Shown one piece after another: positions 14,425 through 15,374 of a stretch of 15,374 nucleotides of DNA. The notes under the pieces were generated by a model that worked only from the letters and a program-made list of their open reading frames with translations, was not told the DNA's origin and ran no database searches. The translations under genes were made by a program, and so were the position numbers. Position 1 is the stretch's first letter; each line of letters starts with the position of its first letter. This DNA comes from Prevotella sp. UBA3837 (GTDB taxonomy: Bacteria; Bacteroidota; Bacteroidia; Bacteroidales; Bacteroidaceae), in NCBI GenBank assembly GCA_002392835.1, contig DGHX01000002.1:1-15374 (forward strand), given 5' to 3'.

Positions 14425-14536
14425 CGGGCCGCTTTTTTGAAAAAGCGGTTCACTTTTTTGAAAAAGCGGCTCACTTTTTTGAAAAAGCGGCTCACTTTTT
14501 TGAAAAAGCGGCCCGCTTTTTTGAAAAAGGAGGCCG
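14425..14536. repeat. 21-bp tandem repeat array, five units
   Basis: The core CTTTTTTGAAAAA starts at 14432, 14453, 14474, 14495 and 14516, exactly 21 bp apart. The 8-bp linkers are GCGGTTCA, GCGGCTCA, GCGGCTCA and GCGGCCCG. Each core holds the inverted repeat CTTTTT-TG-AAAAAG. In the first unit the stem extends to CCGCTTTTT/AAAAAGCGG, and the last linker CGGCCCG makes the ends GC-rich. The 21-nt period keeps every frame open, giving artificial heptapeptide repeats on both strands; I do not consider these genes. Confidence 0.9.
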
Positions 14537-14558
14537 CACAGAAAAACATGTTGTTTTC

Positions 14559-14587
14559 CACTCACCACTTACCACTCACCACTCACC
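14559..14587. repeat. 7-bp tandem repeat (CACTCAC), four units
   Basis: CACTCAC, CACTTAC, CACTCAC, CACTCAC and a final C. This is the same heptamer family that fills the gap before the PP2C gene at 7813-7848. It lies just downstream of the 21-bp array in the non-coding region. Confidence 0.85.
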
Positions 14588-14845
14588 AGGTGCAGGGAGT
14601 GTAGCGTCGTTGTCCTCACGCGCGCGTAAAGGGGGCAACAGCAGCCTGACGAACGTAACCATTCAGCCCAGGACCGCTAAAGCCGCCTCCGGCGTACCAC
14701 CATCACTTACCAAGACCTGTTCCAGCCGTACAGTCTGTACGGCAGAGGTGGCCTGAACGGCAGCCTGATGAACCGCACCTTTGCAAATTTGGGGCAACAG
14801 ATGAAAAAAAACGTGAAACACACCCTTACTTACCATTTTTTTTTG
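14588..14845. other. Gene-free region before the fumarase, possible decayed coding remnant
   Basis: No intact gene is seen. ACGCGCGCGT at 14618-14627 is a 10-bp palindrome. A 27-bp imperfect duplication (14637-14663 and 14756-14782, about 21 of 27 bases equal) would encode NSSLTNVTI and NGSLMNRTF, but the copies are in different frames. From about 14701 one frame reads ITYQDLFQPYSLYGRGGLNG and runs on without a stop into the fumarase ATG. It looks protein-like but has no start codon and no family I recognise. Confidence 0.4.
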
Positions 14846-14853
14846 TACTTTTG
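14846..14853 (+). promoter_or_regulatory. Bacteroidetes -7 box for the fumarase gene
   Basis: TACTTTTG fits TAnnTTTG and is preceded by T9-G, the same T-tract-G-TAC arrangement seen at the pheT and dapA promoters. It lies 28 nt before the ATG at 14882. No clear -33 box is visible. Confidence 0.65.
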
Positions 14854-14881
14854 TAGCCGAAAAGATAAATCACTATTAACT

Positions 14882-15374
14882 ATGGCAACAACACCCACAT
14901 TTAAGTACGCCCCGATGTTTCAGCTGGGCGAAGACAACACTGAGTACCGACTGCTTTCGAAGGAAGGCGTGACCACCGACGAGTTCGAAGGACACCAGAT
15001 GATCAAGGTAAGCCGCGAGGCCCTGACGCTGCTGGCCCAGCAGGCCTTCCACGACGTAGAGTTCATGCTGCGCCGCGAGCACAACCTGCAGGTGGCACAG
15101 ATCCTGCAGGACCCCGAGGCCTCGGAGAACGACAAGTACGTGGCCCTGCAGTTCCTGCGCAACGCCGAGGTGGCCGCACGCGGCATACTGCCCTTCTGCC
15201 AGGACACCGGCACAGCCATCATCCACGGCGAGAAAGGACAGCAGGTGTGGACAGGCTTCGAGGACGAGGAGGCCCTGTCGCTCGGCGTGTTCAACACCTT
15301 CACCCAGGACAACCTTCGCTACTCGCAGAACGCACCGCTGACGATGTACGACGAGGTGAACACCCGCTGCAACC
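14882..15374 (+). CDS. Class I (4Fe-4S) fumarate hydratase, 5' part only
   Basis: The first 164 codons of a gene running off the right edge. The protein starts MATTPTFKYAPMFQLGEDNT and carries YRLLSKEGV, the VAARGILPFCQDTGTAI block with C106, and LRYSQNAPLTMYDE. This matches the long single-chain class I fumarases of the E. coli FumA/FumB type, in which the Cys of FCQDTGTA is an iron-sulfur ligand (family knowledge). It catalyses reversible hydration of fumarate to malate in the cytoplasm, serving the oxidative or, in Prevotella-type fermenters, the reductive branch leading to succinate. The first ATG after the promoter was chosen; the leader is about 20 nt. It follows a repeat-rich, gene-free stretch of about 630 bp. 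Confidence 0.92.
   Translation, partial: MATTPTFKYAPMFQLGEDNTEYRLLSKEGVTTDEFEGHQMIKVSREALTLLAQQAFHDVEFMLRREHNLQVAQILQDPEASENDKYVALQFLRNAEVAARGILPFCQDTGTAIIHGEKGQQVWTGFEDEEALSLGVFNTFTQDNLRYSQNAPLTMYDEVNTRCN

Noticed and set aside
14425..14536. CRISPR array
   Set aside because: The variable parts between the repeated cores are only 8 bp and nearly identical, and no cas genes are present.
14415..14756. Open frames encoding heptapeptide repeats (FFEKAAH, FLKKRLT; FFKKVSR on the other strand)
   Set aside because: A 21-bp tandem repeat keeps all frames open automatically; there is no promoter, ribosome site or non-repeat domain, and three overlapping frames are equally plausible.
1..15374. tRNA, rRNA or riboswitch
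   Set aside because: I looked for cloverleaf ends, rRNA-like blocks and long conserved leaders; the gene-free stretches contain only the repeats and promoters listed, and most predicted leaders are short.

Overview
The window looks like a chromosomal segment from a GC-rich Bacteroidota, most likely Prevotella or a close relative. Four things suggest this. Most genes are preceded by the Bacteroidetes -7 box TAnnTTTG. Shine-Dalgarno sequences are largely absent. The YebC start has the MGRAFEYRK form known from this phylum. Proteins such as the AAA-ATPase-like/PD-(D/E)XK family and the class I fumarase also fit. Genus assignment is inference.

Layout. 1-172 (minus): start of yebC. 179-316: a 138-bp element with perfect 38-bp terminal inverted repeats. 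321-2771 (minus): pheT. 2772-2999: divergent promoter region. 3000-7811 (plus): a 1603-residue DUF4011-family helicase with a transglutaminase-like N-terminal part and a C-terminal nuclease-like domain. 7849-8820 (plus): a PP2C phosphatase, close behind the helicase. 8817-9704 (minus): dapA, whose stop overlaps the PP2C stop. 9705-9906: second divergent promoter region. 9907-11505 (plus): AAA-ATPase-like/PD-(D/E)XK protein. 11675-12754 (plus): secreted endonuclease/exonuclease/phosphatase-fold protein. 12744-12864: second copy of the inverted-repeat element. 12871-13485: udk. 13492-14247: SDR oxidoreductase. 14248-14881: a gene-poor stretch packed with small repeats. 14882 to the end: start of a class I fumarase.

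Housekeeping genes (tRNA charging, lysine/peptidoglycan precursor synthesis, uridine salvage, TCA cycle) are mixed with two accessory-looking blocks. The helicase/PP2C pair is the best candidate for an uncharacterised system: a large multidomain nucleic-acid enzyme apparently co-transcribed with a Ser/Thr phosphatase, reminiscent of defence loci but unproven. The other strong signals are non-coding. They are the two inverted-repeat elements set 6-7 nt before start codons, a shared hairpin/T-tract/-7-box promoter module in front of pheT and dapA, and the repeat cluster before the fumarase.

Every family assignment was made by reading motifs; no database search was run.
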